From: UBA4660 sp002405435
GTDB lineage: Bacteria; Bacteroidota; Bacteroidia; Flavobacteriales_D; Sanyastnellaceae
Length of the DNA stretch: 5,601 bases
NCBI GenBank assembly: GCA_036747335.1
Contig: DAIOCL010000145.1
Span: 1 to 5,601 of the forward strand
Direction of reading: 5' to 3'
The notes beneath the pieces are model-generated. The model saw only the letters and a program-made list of their open reading frames with translations. It did not search any database and was not told where the DNA came from. Each line of letters starts with the position of its first letter. Position 1 is the stretch's first letter. The translations under genes and the position numbers were made by a program. Of this stretch, positions 1 through 5,086 are shown piece after piece.

Positions 1-112
1 AAGTACCCTTGTTGCAGTCATTCACAAACTGTTCGACGGTGCGGTCACCTGCCCACTTGCGCGCAGACCCGCATGCGTCAAACTCAATAAGTAATTGTTT
101 GAATGTTTTCAT
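1..112 (-). CDS. Small phage-type protein, N-terminal 37 residues only (partial)
   Basis: The reading frame opens with ATG at 112 and runs off the left edge without a stop, giving 37 residues. It begins MKTFKQLLIEFDACGSARKW and continues with AGDRT and a later Cys in NDCNKG. The pattern of an Ala-Cys near residue 14, a Trp about six residues later, a GDRT stretch and a second Cys recalls small proteins I associate with Bacteroidota phages and mobile elements, but I cannot give that family a name or function. It starts 10 nt after the stop of the helix-turn-helix-like gene and is preceded by an A-rich leader ending CAACAATC, so it is probably the next cistron of the same leftward transcript. 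The plus-strand reading frame covering the same bases looks like a shadow. The length and C-terminal content are unknown because the gene is cut. Confidence 0.7.
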   Translation of the reverse strand, partial: MKTFKQLLIEFDACGSARKWAGDRTVEQFVNDCNKGT

Positions 113-122
113 GATTGTTGTG

Positions 123-365
123 TTAAGAGTTAAAGATTTCATCATAACTCAGGCCGCTAAGGGAAGCCATTCGCCTGATTATTGCCGGGCGGCACTTGCT
201 CATTTCAAAGCCCTTGCCCCATCGGGACAAGTACCTTCCGGCGGTAATTGGTCGGCGTTCTTCGTTTTGAAAAACAAGGCGCGCGAATTCGTCCATTGTA
301 AGCTGCTTCTCTGCCCTCGCATTGTAGGCAGCGAGGACTTTCTTTGTGTTGATTGATTCCTTCAT
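123..365 (-). CDS. Putative small helix-turn-helix DNA-binding protein (80 aa)
   Basis: This is an 80-residue basic protein. Its second half resembles the layout of Cro/C1-type domains: a helix with TMDEFARL (residues 23-30), a segment ITAGRYLSRWGKG (40-52) where a recognition helix and the SRWxxG turn would sit, then RPAIIRRMASLSGLSYDEIF (59-78), which matches the usual ending in which a helix of the type 'lxxiAxxLgvsxdelf' closes the domain. This suggests a DNA-binding role, perhaps a small phage regulator, but the spacing before the putative recognition helix is longer than normal and the match is by eye only. The ATG at 365 follows an A-rich leader with no Shine-Dalgarno. The gene sits 8 nt after the stop of the 86-aa gene and 10 nt before the next start, so it is likely one cistron of a leftward operon. 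An alternative is an unrelated helical phage protein. Confidence 0.6.
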   Translation of the reverse strand: MKESINTKKVLAAYNARAEKQLTMDEFARLVFQNEERRPITAGRYLSRWGKGFEMSKCRPAIIRRMASLSGLSYDEIFNS

Positions 366-373
366 GTTGATGA

Positions 374-634
374 TTATATTGTGATTATTAAGCTATCGGC
401 TACACAATTGTTGTATCGGTTCACTAAGTAGGTGTGAAGTACCTGCATCCTGTCTGCGCATTTTTTGTAATAACCAGAGCAGCCAGTGAAGCTATCGTCG
501 GGCGATGATAGCCACAGGTGGTGGTCAGACATCGCATTACGATAGCGATTCTTTGATTGTTCAATCAATTCCAGATAGGCGATGGCGCGATTCAGTCTGC
601 GCTGAGTTGCGTGAATTACAAGTGTTTTCGTCAT
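374..634 (-). CDS. Hypothetical phage protein (86 aa)
   Basis: I do not recognise this 86-residue protein. The N-terminal half (MTKTLVIHATQRRLNRAIAY, residues 1-20, continuing LELIEQSKNRYRNAM) looks helical and basic. The middle, residues 35-58, contains SDHHLWLSSPDDSF and a pair of cysteines in a GCSGYYKKC setting (C52 and C59), and the end is helical again. Two His and two Cys within about 22 residues could bind a metal, but no known finger pattern fits, so I make no claim. No signal peptide or membrane segment is visible. The start at 634 follows the A-rich stretch CTAAAAACCAATCACA, and a stable GC-rich hairpin lies just upstream, which could affect its translation or separate its expression from the 91-aa gene. 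It is read in the same direction as its neighbours and is probably part of their operon. Confidence 0.55.
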   Translation of the reverse strand: MTKTLVIHATQRRLNRAIAYLELIEQSKNRYRNAMSDHHLWLSSPDDSFTGCSGYYKKCADRMQVLHTYLVNRYNNCVADSLIITI

Positions 635-650
635 TGTGATTGGTTTTTAG

Positions 651-686
651 CCACCAAACCCCGCTTCCGGTGGTCTGAAAGCGGGG
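651..686 (-). promoter_or_regulatory. GC-rich hairpin with a loop complementary to its 3' flank, in the leader of the 86-aa gene
   Basis: Positions 659-666 (CCCCGCTT) and 679-686 (AAGCGGGG) form a perfect 8-bp stem around a 12-nt loop. Within the loop, 669-673 (GGTGG) is also complementary to 651-655 (CCACC), just outside the stem. In leftward RNA these helices could form a strained pseudoknot (only 3 nt link them across the 8-bp stem) or two competing hairpins. There is no U-run after the stem on either strand, so it is not a standard intrinsic terminator. It lies between two minus-strand genes, ending 16 nt before the ATG at 634, which suggests an mRNA leader element or a processing or attenuation site. 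Confidence 0.45.
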
Positions 687-710
687 CGGCGGTATTAACC
701 TTAACTCTAA

Positions 711-986
711 CTACTCACTTACTTTGACGGCGTAGATGCTACCACCATCATAATTGAATTGGTTGTCATCGGGTTCGGCAACTACATTGCCCGCTCCATT
801 AATTACATTACCCGAATCATCGGTGAAGTACTCGTCATTGAGGTTGTCGCAGTACCATTGCTCAACCGCTTGCCGCTCAGTTTCCGCGTAGACAATAATG
901 GGTTCTTCGTTCAGCAGGCCTTTAACGAATCGGCTGTTTCCGTTGTACTTGATTTGGAAGTCTGAATAATTGCTAAAGTCAATCAT
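711..986 (-). CDS. Hypothetical acidic phage protein (91 aa)
   Basis: I do not recognise this 91-residue acidic protein. Residues 1-47 look like an alpha/beta fold: MIDFSNYSDFQIKYNG, then EPIIVYAETERQAVEQWY, in which a strand ending in YAE is followed by an amphipathic helix. This resembles many small phage proteins with a 'strand, AxsexeA helix' unit. Residues 54-76 are rich in Asp, Asn and Gly, with a short internal near-repeat (GNVING / GAGNVV), and probably form loops; the C-terminus GGSIYAVKVSE looks like a final strand. The ATG at 986 follows a long A-rich leader, and a promoter match lies about 43 nt further upstream, so this appears to be the first gene of a leftward operon that continues into the 86-aa, helix-turn-helix-like and edge genes. 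No function is offered. Confidence 0.6.
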   Translation of the reverse strand: MIDFSNYSDFQIKYNGNSRFVKGLLNEEPIIVYAETERQAVEQWYCDNLNDEYFTDDSGNVINGAGNVVAEPDDNQFNYDGGSIYAVKVSE

Positions 987-1028
987 GTTTTTGTGTGTTT
1001 GTTTTATTTGTTTGTTTTAATTACCCGA

Positions 1029-1060
1029 CAAATGTATGGGTATTCGGATGCCCAACGCAA
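1029..1060 (-). promoter_or_regulatory. Bacteroidota-type promoter for the leftward small-gene operon
   Basis: Read on the minus strand, 1036-1029 is TACATTTG, an exact match to the Bacteroidota -7 consensus TAnnTTTG. A TTG lies at 1060-1058, 21 nt upstream of the box, close to the expected -33 spacing. Transcription would begin near 1024 and give a leader of about 38 nt, very rich in A on the transcribed strand, before the ATG at 986. The site lies in the 132-bp gap after the terminase stop, where nothing else is coded. Confidence 0.55.
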
Positions 1061-1118
1061 GTTTTTTGTAAATATTTTTTGTTAAATTACACACCCGTCT
1101 GAAATACAGGCTGTTAGG

Positions 1119-2438
1119 TCAGAATCTTGTGACCGAAAGCGGGCCGCCAGAAGGCTTTATTTCCCAGAACATCCTCATCATTATAGCGTCGAGAATGTCG
1201 GGCGATACGCCGAAACGCCTCTTAATCTCATCCTTCGGCGTCACCGACAGGCGGGAATCCTTGTCAGGATTGTGTCGCTTAACCATATCGAATTCACGCG
1301 CAATATCATTCTTATTCCCTGCTCTTATTACTAGCAACCCCTTCTCCACTACCTCTGCCAGCTTGTAATAACACTCCGCTTTTAGGTTGGTGTACCTGTC
1401 AGGGTGAACAGCGCGCGATCCATTAAGGAATCCTCGGCAACGGACGGCGTCAACGATTCCCCCGCCGATGCCATCCTCATCTGCAATTACATTCTTGAGA
1501 ATCACTTGATGCTGTGTCATCATCTGCCGGATAATGCCCGCCACCTCCTGTGTGTCTGCGCGCCTTAACTCCTTGATCTCAATAACCACCATCCCGTTCC
1601 ATACTACAATGACCGTGCGGTCCTTGCCATGCCGCGCGACATCAGCGGTTATGTACTTAACACCATTGCCTTCCTCATGACGGAAACATCGCATCACATC
1701 ATCGGTCCTGAATATCGCGCCCGCATCATCGTCATACTCCCAATTACCAAAGAGAAGCCGCTGCCTGTCGTATTCTGGCAATTCATTGAGTGCATCCAGA
1801 TATGATGATGGAAGGTGTGGATTGTCGGTGGGTAGTGCTTGCACGAATCGCCAAGACGGCGAAAGCGATTCATTCTTCCACGGCAGGTATATGTCGTTGT
1901 ACACCCAACCCTTCGCCGGATTACACGTAAGCAGGCCTTTGGGTTTTAGATTGAATTCATTAAGTAGGTACCTGCATCGTGCGTGCAGAATGTTTGCTGC
2001 GCGCTGCGACACTTCTGTGGCTTCGTCTATGAAGTAGTCTGTGATTTCCAAAGACCCCAACGTGTCGAAGTTAGGATCGGATGGGTACTCGCCGAGGTCT
2101 TTGAATATGACTTCGCTTCCATTGTAGAATCGAAGTATATGGCTGCTGCCGTTGTAAGAGTAATCCCTGCCCGGCTTTAGGTTGTACCCAGCGGAATGTT
2201 CATAGCCGGGGCCAAGCACCTTGAAGAACGTGTGCATGGTAGAAGTCCTGAGCGATTGAAACTCGCTGCGGCCAATCACGCTACGCGTGCCTGCGTACTT
2301 CAATCGGCGTTCAATTTGCCAGCGGCAACCGAGTTCGCTTTTGCCGCTACCTGCCGACCCGCCGTATAGAACTCTCGATACGGGCGACTTGGTGCTTAAG
2401 TGTGATAGAGCCTCCTGTTGCTTTGATAGCCATGCCAT
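1119..2438 (-). CDS. terL: Phage terminase large subunit (ATPase plus nuclease)
   Basis: This is the DNA-packaging motor protein, which uses ATP to pump DNA into the prohead and cuts concatemers at the portal. All 439 residues are present. The ATPase domain shows a Walker A loop GGSAGSGKS (residues 26-34), a Walker B strand DYFIDEA (134-140) with the catalytic Glu at 139, and a coupling motif LLTCNPAKGW (169-178). The RNase H-like nuclease domain shows TADVARHGKDRT (264-275, Asp266), IADEDGIGGG (318-327, Asp320/322) and SPDILDA (412-418, Asp417), so all three acidic positions look intact. The length is normal. The ATG at 2438 lies 7 nt past a TAnnTTTG box, so the mRNA may be almost leaderless. 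No small terminase precedes it on its own strand and no portal gene follows within the 1.1 kb available; small hypothetical genes follow instead. Confidence 0.96.
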   Translation of the reverse strand: MAWLSKQQEALSHLSTKSPVSRVLYGGSAGSGKSELGCRWQIERRLKYAGTRSVIGRSEFQSLRTSTMHTFFKVLGPGYEHSAGYNLKPGRDYSYNGSSHILRFYNGSEVIFKDLGEYPSDPNFDTLGSLEITDYFIDEATEVSQRAANILHARCRYLLNEFNLKPKGLLTCNPAKGWVYNDIYLPWKNESLSPSWRFVQALPTDNPHLPSSYLDALNELPEYDRQRLLFGNWEYDDDAGAIFRTDDVMRCFRHEEGNGVKYITADVARHGKDRTVIVVWNGMVVIEIKELRRADTQEVAGIIRQMMTQHQVILKNVIADEDGIGGGIVDAVRCRGFLNGSRAVHPDRYTNLKAECYYKLAEVVEKGLLVIRAGNKNDIAREFDMVKRHNPDKDSRLSVTPKDEIKRRFGVSPDILDAIMMRMFWEIKPSGGPLSVTRF

Positions 2439-2443
2439 TGGTT

Positions 2444-2466
2444 GACAAAGATAACCTACCTTTGTC
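2444..2466. promoter_or_regulatory. Near-palindromic divergent promoter between terminase and sigma-like gene
   Basis: A perfect 7-bp inverted repeat, GACAAAG (2444-2450) and CTTTGTC (2460-2466), flanks a 9-bp spacer that itself has TA at 2452-2453 and at 2457-2458. Each half carries an exact Bacteroidota -7 box: TATCTTTG on the minus strand (2453-2446) facing the terminase ATG at 2438, and TACCTTTG on the plus strand (2457-2464) facing the ATG at 2471. The boxes end 7 and 6 nt before the two start codons. No well-placed -33 TTG is visible for either side; the nearest plus-strand TTG, at 2438-2440, is spaced at only 16 nt. The element could also be an operator for a dimeric regulator. Confidence 0.5.
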
Positions 2467-2470
2467 CATC

Positions 2471-2959
2471 ATGACCATAGGTGAAAGCATCGCCGCAATA
2501 CTGCCTCAATTAAAGCGGGCAGCGAGGAATATCGCGCGCGGTGAGCATTATGCGGAGGACATAATGCAGGATGTGATACTGGCCGTGATTGAATGTAATT
2601 CGGATAGTGCCAATGCAGCAGCGCAGTCGCCTAATGATATGTTCGTCTATATGATTCGCTGCATGATTAACGCGCACATCAACTTAAAGAAAAGGCCGCA
2701 GATGGTCAGCCTACATGAATACAAGGCAATCAATAACACCTCTTCCAACATTGACATGAGTGCCCGCGCAGACAACGAATTGATTGACTTCGCGATCAAT
2801 TTCCTCGGAGAACCGGATCGGCAGATATTCCTGCTCTATGCTTTTGTTGACTTTGATTTCGAAAAACTTAGCGCAGAAACAGGAATACCGAAGCCCACCA
2901 TATACACGAGTGTTCATCGCAGCCGAACAAAGCTAAGGCAATGGATAGAAAGACGCTGA
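2471..2959 (+). CDS. Small sigma-70-family (ECF-like) factor
   Basis: This 162-residue protein has the two-domain layout of a minimal sigma factor, the RNA polymerase subunit that recognises promoters. Region 2 is represented by AEDIMQDVILAVIE (residues 28-41), resembling the 'AEDlvQevFl' polymerase-binding helix, and by MFVYMIRCMINAHINLKKR (57-75). After a linker of about 37 residues, region 4 starts at LGEPDRQIFLLYAF (112-125) and contains the helix-turn-helix KLSAETGIPKPTIYTSVHRS (132-151), ending in RTKLRQW. I chose the ATG at 2471. Earlier starts (GTG at 2402, ATG at 2432) would put a divergent promoter inside the gene and overlap the terminase start, though 2432 remains possible. The gene is transcribed away from the terminase and overlaps the next gene by 19 nt. 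It may switch on late phage genes. A helix-turn-helix small terminase is a less likely alternative. Confidence 0.72.
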   Translation: MTIGESIAAILPQLKRAARNIARGEHYAEDIMQDVILAVIECNSDSANAAAQSPNDMFVYMIRCMINAHINLKKRPQMVSLHEYKAINNTSSNIDMSARADNELIDFAINFLGEPDRQIFLLYAFVDFDFEKLSAETGIPKPTIYTSVHRSRTKLRQWIERR

Positions 2960-3393
2960 GTTATGCCGACCGCATGGCAATATGTGGGGTGTGTGAGTTC
3001 TATCGCACGTCAACCGGTACATGCGGGCCTGCAATAGTAGGCAAGACCGTCACATATAATGGTGAGCAGCGCAGGTTGTGCGGGTGTATCATAGCGATTA
3101 AGGCTGCGATGCCCATCATGTCCTGTCCGCTGGACAAATGGAGGGGGCATCTTAGTGAAAGCGAAAGACAGGAGGTGATTGAATTCCTATCCCGTTACCA
3201 TGCTACTCATGAGATTGACCCGAAGGTCCTTGCCGCGTGGTACAATAAGGCTTTTCCCGGAGCCAATAAGTCTTACACGAACTGCCCACCTTGCTTGAAG
3301 TCAACGATTGATACCCTTTGGTCGCAGGTCAAGGACAGGCCCGTGAAGCTACCGTCTGCCGAAGCGGAAGAACCGCCCGCCGACATAGAATGA
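2941..3393 (+). CDS. Cysteine-rich, probably metal-binding phage protein (150 aa)
   Basis: Eight cysteines dominate this 150-residue protein: CGVC at residues 15-18, C28, CGC at 47-49, C62 in SCPLDKW (61-67), and CPPC at 115-118. The first six within 48 residues, ending in CPLxKW, look like a zinc-ribbon or knuckle layout; a function is not known to me. The second half is helical (HLSESERQEVIEFLSRYH, 70-87) and leads to the CPPC pair, then an acidic Pro/Glu-rich tail. It does not carry the H-x3-C-x2-C signature of zinc anti-sigma factors. Its ATG lies inside the end of the sigma-like gene (19-nt overlap), so the two are almost certainly co-transcribed and translationally coupled, which makes a functional partnership plausible. 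Its last 45 bp overlap the convergent spanin-like gene. Confidence 0.72.
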   Translation: MDRKTLSYADRMAICGVCEFYRTSTGTCGPAIVGKTVTYNGEQRRLCGCIIAIKAAMPIMSCPLDKWRGHLSESERQEVIEFLSRYHATHEIDPKVLAAWYNKAFPGANKSYTNCPPCLKSTIDTLWSQVKDRPVKLPSAEAEEPPADIE

Positions 3394-3891
3394 TGCAGCC
3401 ATAAGCGTCACAATTACCCACACGGGTACCTTGTCAGCAGGCCTGATGTTGTGAACGTGTGTAGGAACATCCATATTGATGCGTTTCCGGATAAACCGCC
3501 CCTTCAGTTCCATGCCTTCGAACCAAATCTCCACGGAAGCATCGTCATCACTCACGTACATGGTGTCGGTTGGGAGTGATACTGACCCCGGCACTACTCT
3601 GGTGAGATACCTATACACGACCTCACGTGCCGATTCCGCCGCTTTCACCCCCGTGTCGGGGTGTTGGGCCACCAAAAGGAAAAGGCTGTCTGTAATCGCC
3701 CGTAATCGCGATGTATCAGCGGTTAGGGTAATCGCCTCCGTGACGGTAATGGTGTCTGGTGGTATGGTGACCGTAGTGAATACGGTGTCGGTCTTAATAA
3801 GTTCGGGGTGTTTTTCGACCAGTCGGGCCAGTCTGCGCTGTGGTGAACAGGCAAGGCATAGGATTGTGAGGGATAATAGGAGGTATTTCAT
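3349..3891 (-). CDS. Candidate unimolecular spanin (u-spanin): outer-membrane lipoprotein with C-terminal membrane anchor
   Basis: The 180-residue protein starts with a lipoprotein signal peptide, MKYLLLSLTILCLAC, in which Cys15 would be lipidated; the -1 and -2 positions (Ala, Leu) fit a lipobox, while Cys at -3 is unusual. A periplasmic stretch of about 140 residues follows, with a Thr/Val-rich, probably beta-strand region (residues 34-60, TDTVFTTVTIPPDTITVTE). The C-terminus has one hydrophobic segment (about 155-172) followed by RFFRFGRR, whose four Arg favour a cytoplasmic end. A protein tied to the outer membrane by lipid and to the inner membrane by a helix is the u-spanin design (T1 gp11 type), which fuses the two membranes in the last step of lysis. 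Its ATG overlaps the Panacea stop as ATGA (3888-3891), with AGGA just upstream. No holin or endolysin is in view, so the role is inferred from topology. Confidence 0.68.
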   Translation of the reverse strand: MKYLLLSLTILCLACSPQRRLARLVEKHPELIKTDTVFTTVTIPPDTITVTEAITLTADTSRLRAITDSLFLLVAQHPDTGVKAAESAREVVYRYLTRVVPGSVSLPTDTMYVSDDDASVEIWFEGMELKGRFIRKRINMDVPTHVHNIRPADKVPVWVIVTLMAASFYVGGRFFRFGRR

Positions 3892-4493
3892 GAGTCCTGT
3901 TTTATTGGAGTTTCTACCTGTAATTTACCAAAGTTGGCAAGGTATGCAGTCTCGTATTCTTTCTTCCAAGCGGCAACATATGGCGGTGATAACTTGGTGC
4001 ATTTATTAGCGTTTTCCATCTTTACTGATTGTTTTTCCCTTAACTCTGTAACTCTTTGACTGTAATAATCAAAAATAGCATCATTGGTAATTACACTATC
4101 CTCGCCCGTGTCGCGGTAAGTAATATGCCACGGAGAGCCAGACGTGTGCGATATTGCGGATAAATACAAGGCACCTTTGTTTTTGTAATGATCCCACACA
4201 TAATCTAAAAACCTCGCTACCTCGATTCTATTAACATCATCTTTTGACCCGTTTTTGTGGGATGTAATGTGTGAACGGCCATACATTCTAAATGCGTAGT
4301 AAACCTCTGTAATGACAGGGCCGTATTTCCAAGCCCTGACCTTTTCTCGAATGAGAGGCTTGTTATAGTTTCCCAAATGCCAGCAATGCGCGAGATACAC
4401 TAGCTTCAATAGCTTTAATGGCGTCAGTTCTACCCCTTCGTCATTTGCCTTTTTGATAAAGTAATTACTGACAGAAATAGCGTTATTCATCAT
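3888..4493 (-). CDS. Panacea-domain (DUF4065, SocA-like) protein, putative antitoxin
   Basis: This 201-residue protein carries the main hallmarks of the Panacea domain: LTPLKLLKLVYLAHCWHL (residues 23-40), AWKYGPVITEVYYAF (54-68) and a C-terminal block with SPWHITY and ITNDAIFDYYSQR. In known PanAT systems this domain neutralises many unrelated toxins encoded next to it, and in Caulobacter SocA acts as a proteolytic adaptor for the toxin SocB. About 50 residues beyond the domain (151-201) are basic and then polar and could decide toxin specificity. The start overlaps the stop of the 114-aa gene as ATGA (4490-4493); a second Met codon follows at 4490. The stop overlaps the spanin candidate the same way. 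Toxin first, antitoxin second, with coupled translation, is a common arrangement. The domain call is strong; the antitoxin role is inferred from context. Confidence 0.88.
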   Translation of the reverse strand: MMNNAISVSNYFIKKANDEGVELTPLKLLKLVYLAHCWHLGNYNKPLIREKVRAWKYGPVITEVYYAFRMYGRSHITSHKNGSKDDVNRIEVARFLDYVWDHYKNKGALYLSAISHTSGSPWHITYRDTGEDSVITNDAIFDYYSQRVTELREKQSVKMENANKCTKLSPPYVAAWKKEYETAYLANFGKLQVETPIKQDS

Positions 4494-4834
4494 TGCGAAG
4501 TAACTGCCGCGATTAACGCTAATTGCTGAGACGTTGAGATAGGGTCGGTTTTTTCCCTTATGATGTATCCATATTTCTTTTTGGAAGTTTCAAACCAAAT
4601 CGGAGACCACGATGAACTCCAATACTCAAACGGTATGTACACAATCTTTCTGCGATACTTTTCCAATCCATAAATTACCGCTAAATTATTACTTGGTGTT
4701 ATTCGCAACGCCTTAATGAAATCAGGATCGCACAACCTTATTGATGGTTCCGAATCTTTGCTATTTCTGAAATCTATTTGATAGAAATCAAACCTGTTTG
4801 TTACCGTGTATTTTTTTGGATTGTCGTCTCTCAT
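4490..4834 (-). CDS. Unrecognised 114-aa protein, candidate toxin partner of the Panacea protein
   Basis: I do not recognise this protein. It is 114 residues long and rich in aromatics, especially around YGLEKYRRKIVYIPFEYW (residues 55-72) and SPIWFETSKKKYGYI (77-91), which look like alternating beta strands; an Ala-rich helix (TSQQLALIAAVTS) ends the chain. No Fic, alarmone-synthetase, nuclease or membrane-depolarising signature is evident, nor a signal peptide or transmembrane helix. The case for a toxin is positional: it lies directly upstream of a Panacea-domain gene with an ATGA overlap. Its base composition is unlike the neighbours (112 G+C in 300 bases over 4501-4800, about 37%, against about 52% in sampled rows of the terminase and metallopeptidase genes), which suggests separate acquisition. 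It starts 18 nt after the metallopeptidase stop. It could instead be a harmless phage protein. Confidence 0.62.
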   Translation of the reverse strand: MRDDNPKKYTVTNRFDFYQIDFRNSKDSEPSIRLCDPDFIKALRITPSNNLAVIYGLEKYRRKIVYIPFEYWSSSWSPIWFETSKKKYGYIIREKTDPISTSQQLALIAAVTSQ

Positions 4835-4852
4835 ATTATTATGCGAATATAA

Positions 4853-5086
4853 TCACTTTTCAATTCTCCGGTAGCCCATATCCCATAGCACCTTCGTCAG
4901 CCGCTTACTTTTACGCACAACCTGCGCTTCCGTGTCAGCGGGGTAAAGAATGTGCAGGGCCTCGTGTATCGTGATTTCCATACGGTGCCTACCTTTCAGC
5001 CGCGTATCAATCTCGATCAGCTGCTCGTCAACGTGCGCAAGCCCGTAAGCCTTTTCCCTACCCAGCTTCCTGTGATTGACCTTCAT
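4853..5086 (-). CDS. Small HExxH zinc metallopeptidase-like phage protein (77 aa)
   Basis: The protein starts MKVNHRKLGREKAYG and has the core of a small zinc metallopeptidase: a strand IEIDTRLKGRHR, then a helix with TIHEALH (the HExxH zinc motif), and DTEAQVVRK downstream, where the Glu could serve as the third ligand. It ends VLWDMGYRR, a conserved-looking C-terminus. I have seen similar small phage proteins; substrate and activity are unknown, and it is too short to be a full ImmA/IrrE or SprT protease. The reading frame extends upstream to 5128, but the ATG at 5086 is preferred because it overlaps the phosphoesterase stop as ATGA (5083-5086) and skips 14 residues that lie inside that gene. 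It is cotranscribed with the phosphoesterase, and the 114-aa gene follows 18 nt later. Confidence 0.75.
   Translation of the reverse strand: MKVNHRKLGREKAYGLAHVDEQLIEIDTRLKGRHRMEITIHEALHILYPADTEAQVVRKSKRLTKVLWDMGYRRIEK

Noticed and set aside
9..356. Plus-strand open frame of 115 codons
   Set aside because: It lies antisense to two minus-strand genes that have tight spacing, A-rich leaders and recognisable protein patterns; its own product has no domain-like character.
427..1979. Shared 11-mer GTACCTGCATC near 438-449 and 1969-1979, each near AAGTAGGT, as a possible repeat
   Set aside because: Both copies fall inside coding sequence, and a few shared 11-mers are expected by chance in a window this size.
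2928..2935. Exact TAnnTTTG match (TAGCTTTG) on the minus strand at the end of the sigma-like gene
   Set aside because: It points antisense into the sigma-like gene with no minus-strand gene nearby and no -33 element.
3415..3428. Small hairpin TACCC-ACAC-GGGTA just after the cysteine-rich gene, as a terminator
   Set aside because: It is only 5 bp, no U-run follows on either strand, and it lies inside the membrane-segment codons of the spanin candidate.
3476..4009. Plus-strand open frame of 177 codons
   Set aside because: It is antisense to the spanin candidate and the end of the Panacea gene, both of which have clear family features; the product looks like low-quality shadow sequence.
4070..4077. 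Exact TAnnTTTG match (TATTTTTG) on the minus strand inside the Panacea gene
   Set aside because: It sits in a locally AT-rich coding stretch, has no -33 TTG at the right distance, and the next start is about 180 nt away; chance is likely.
4834..4860. TATATTCG upstream of the 114-aa gene as its own promoter
   Set aside because: It has one mismatch to TAnnTTTG in a key position and no -33 TTG at 19-21 nt, so I do not list it as a feature.
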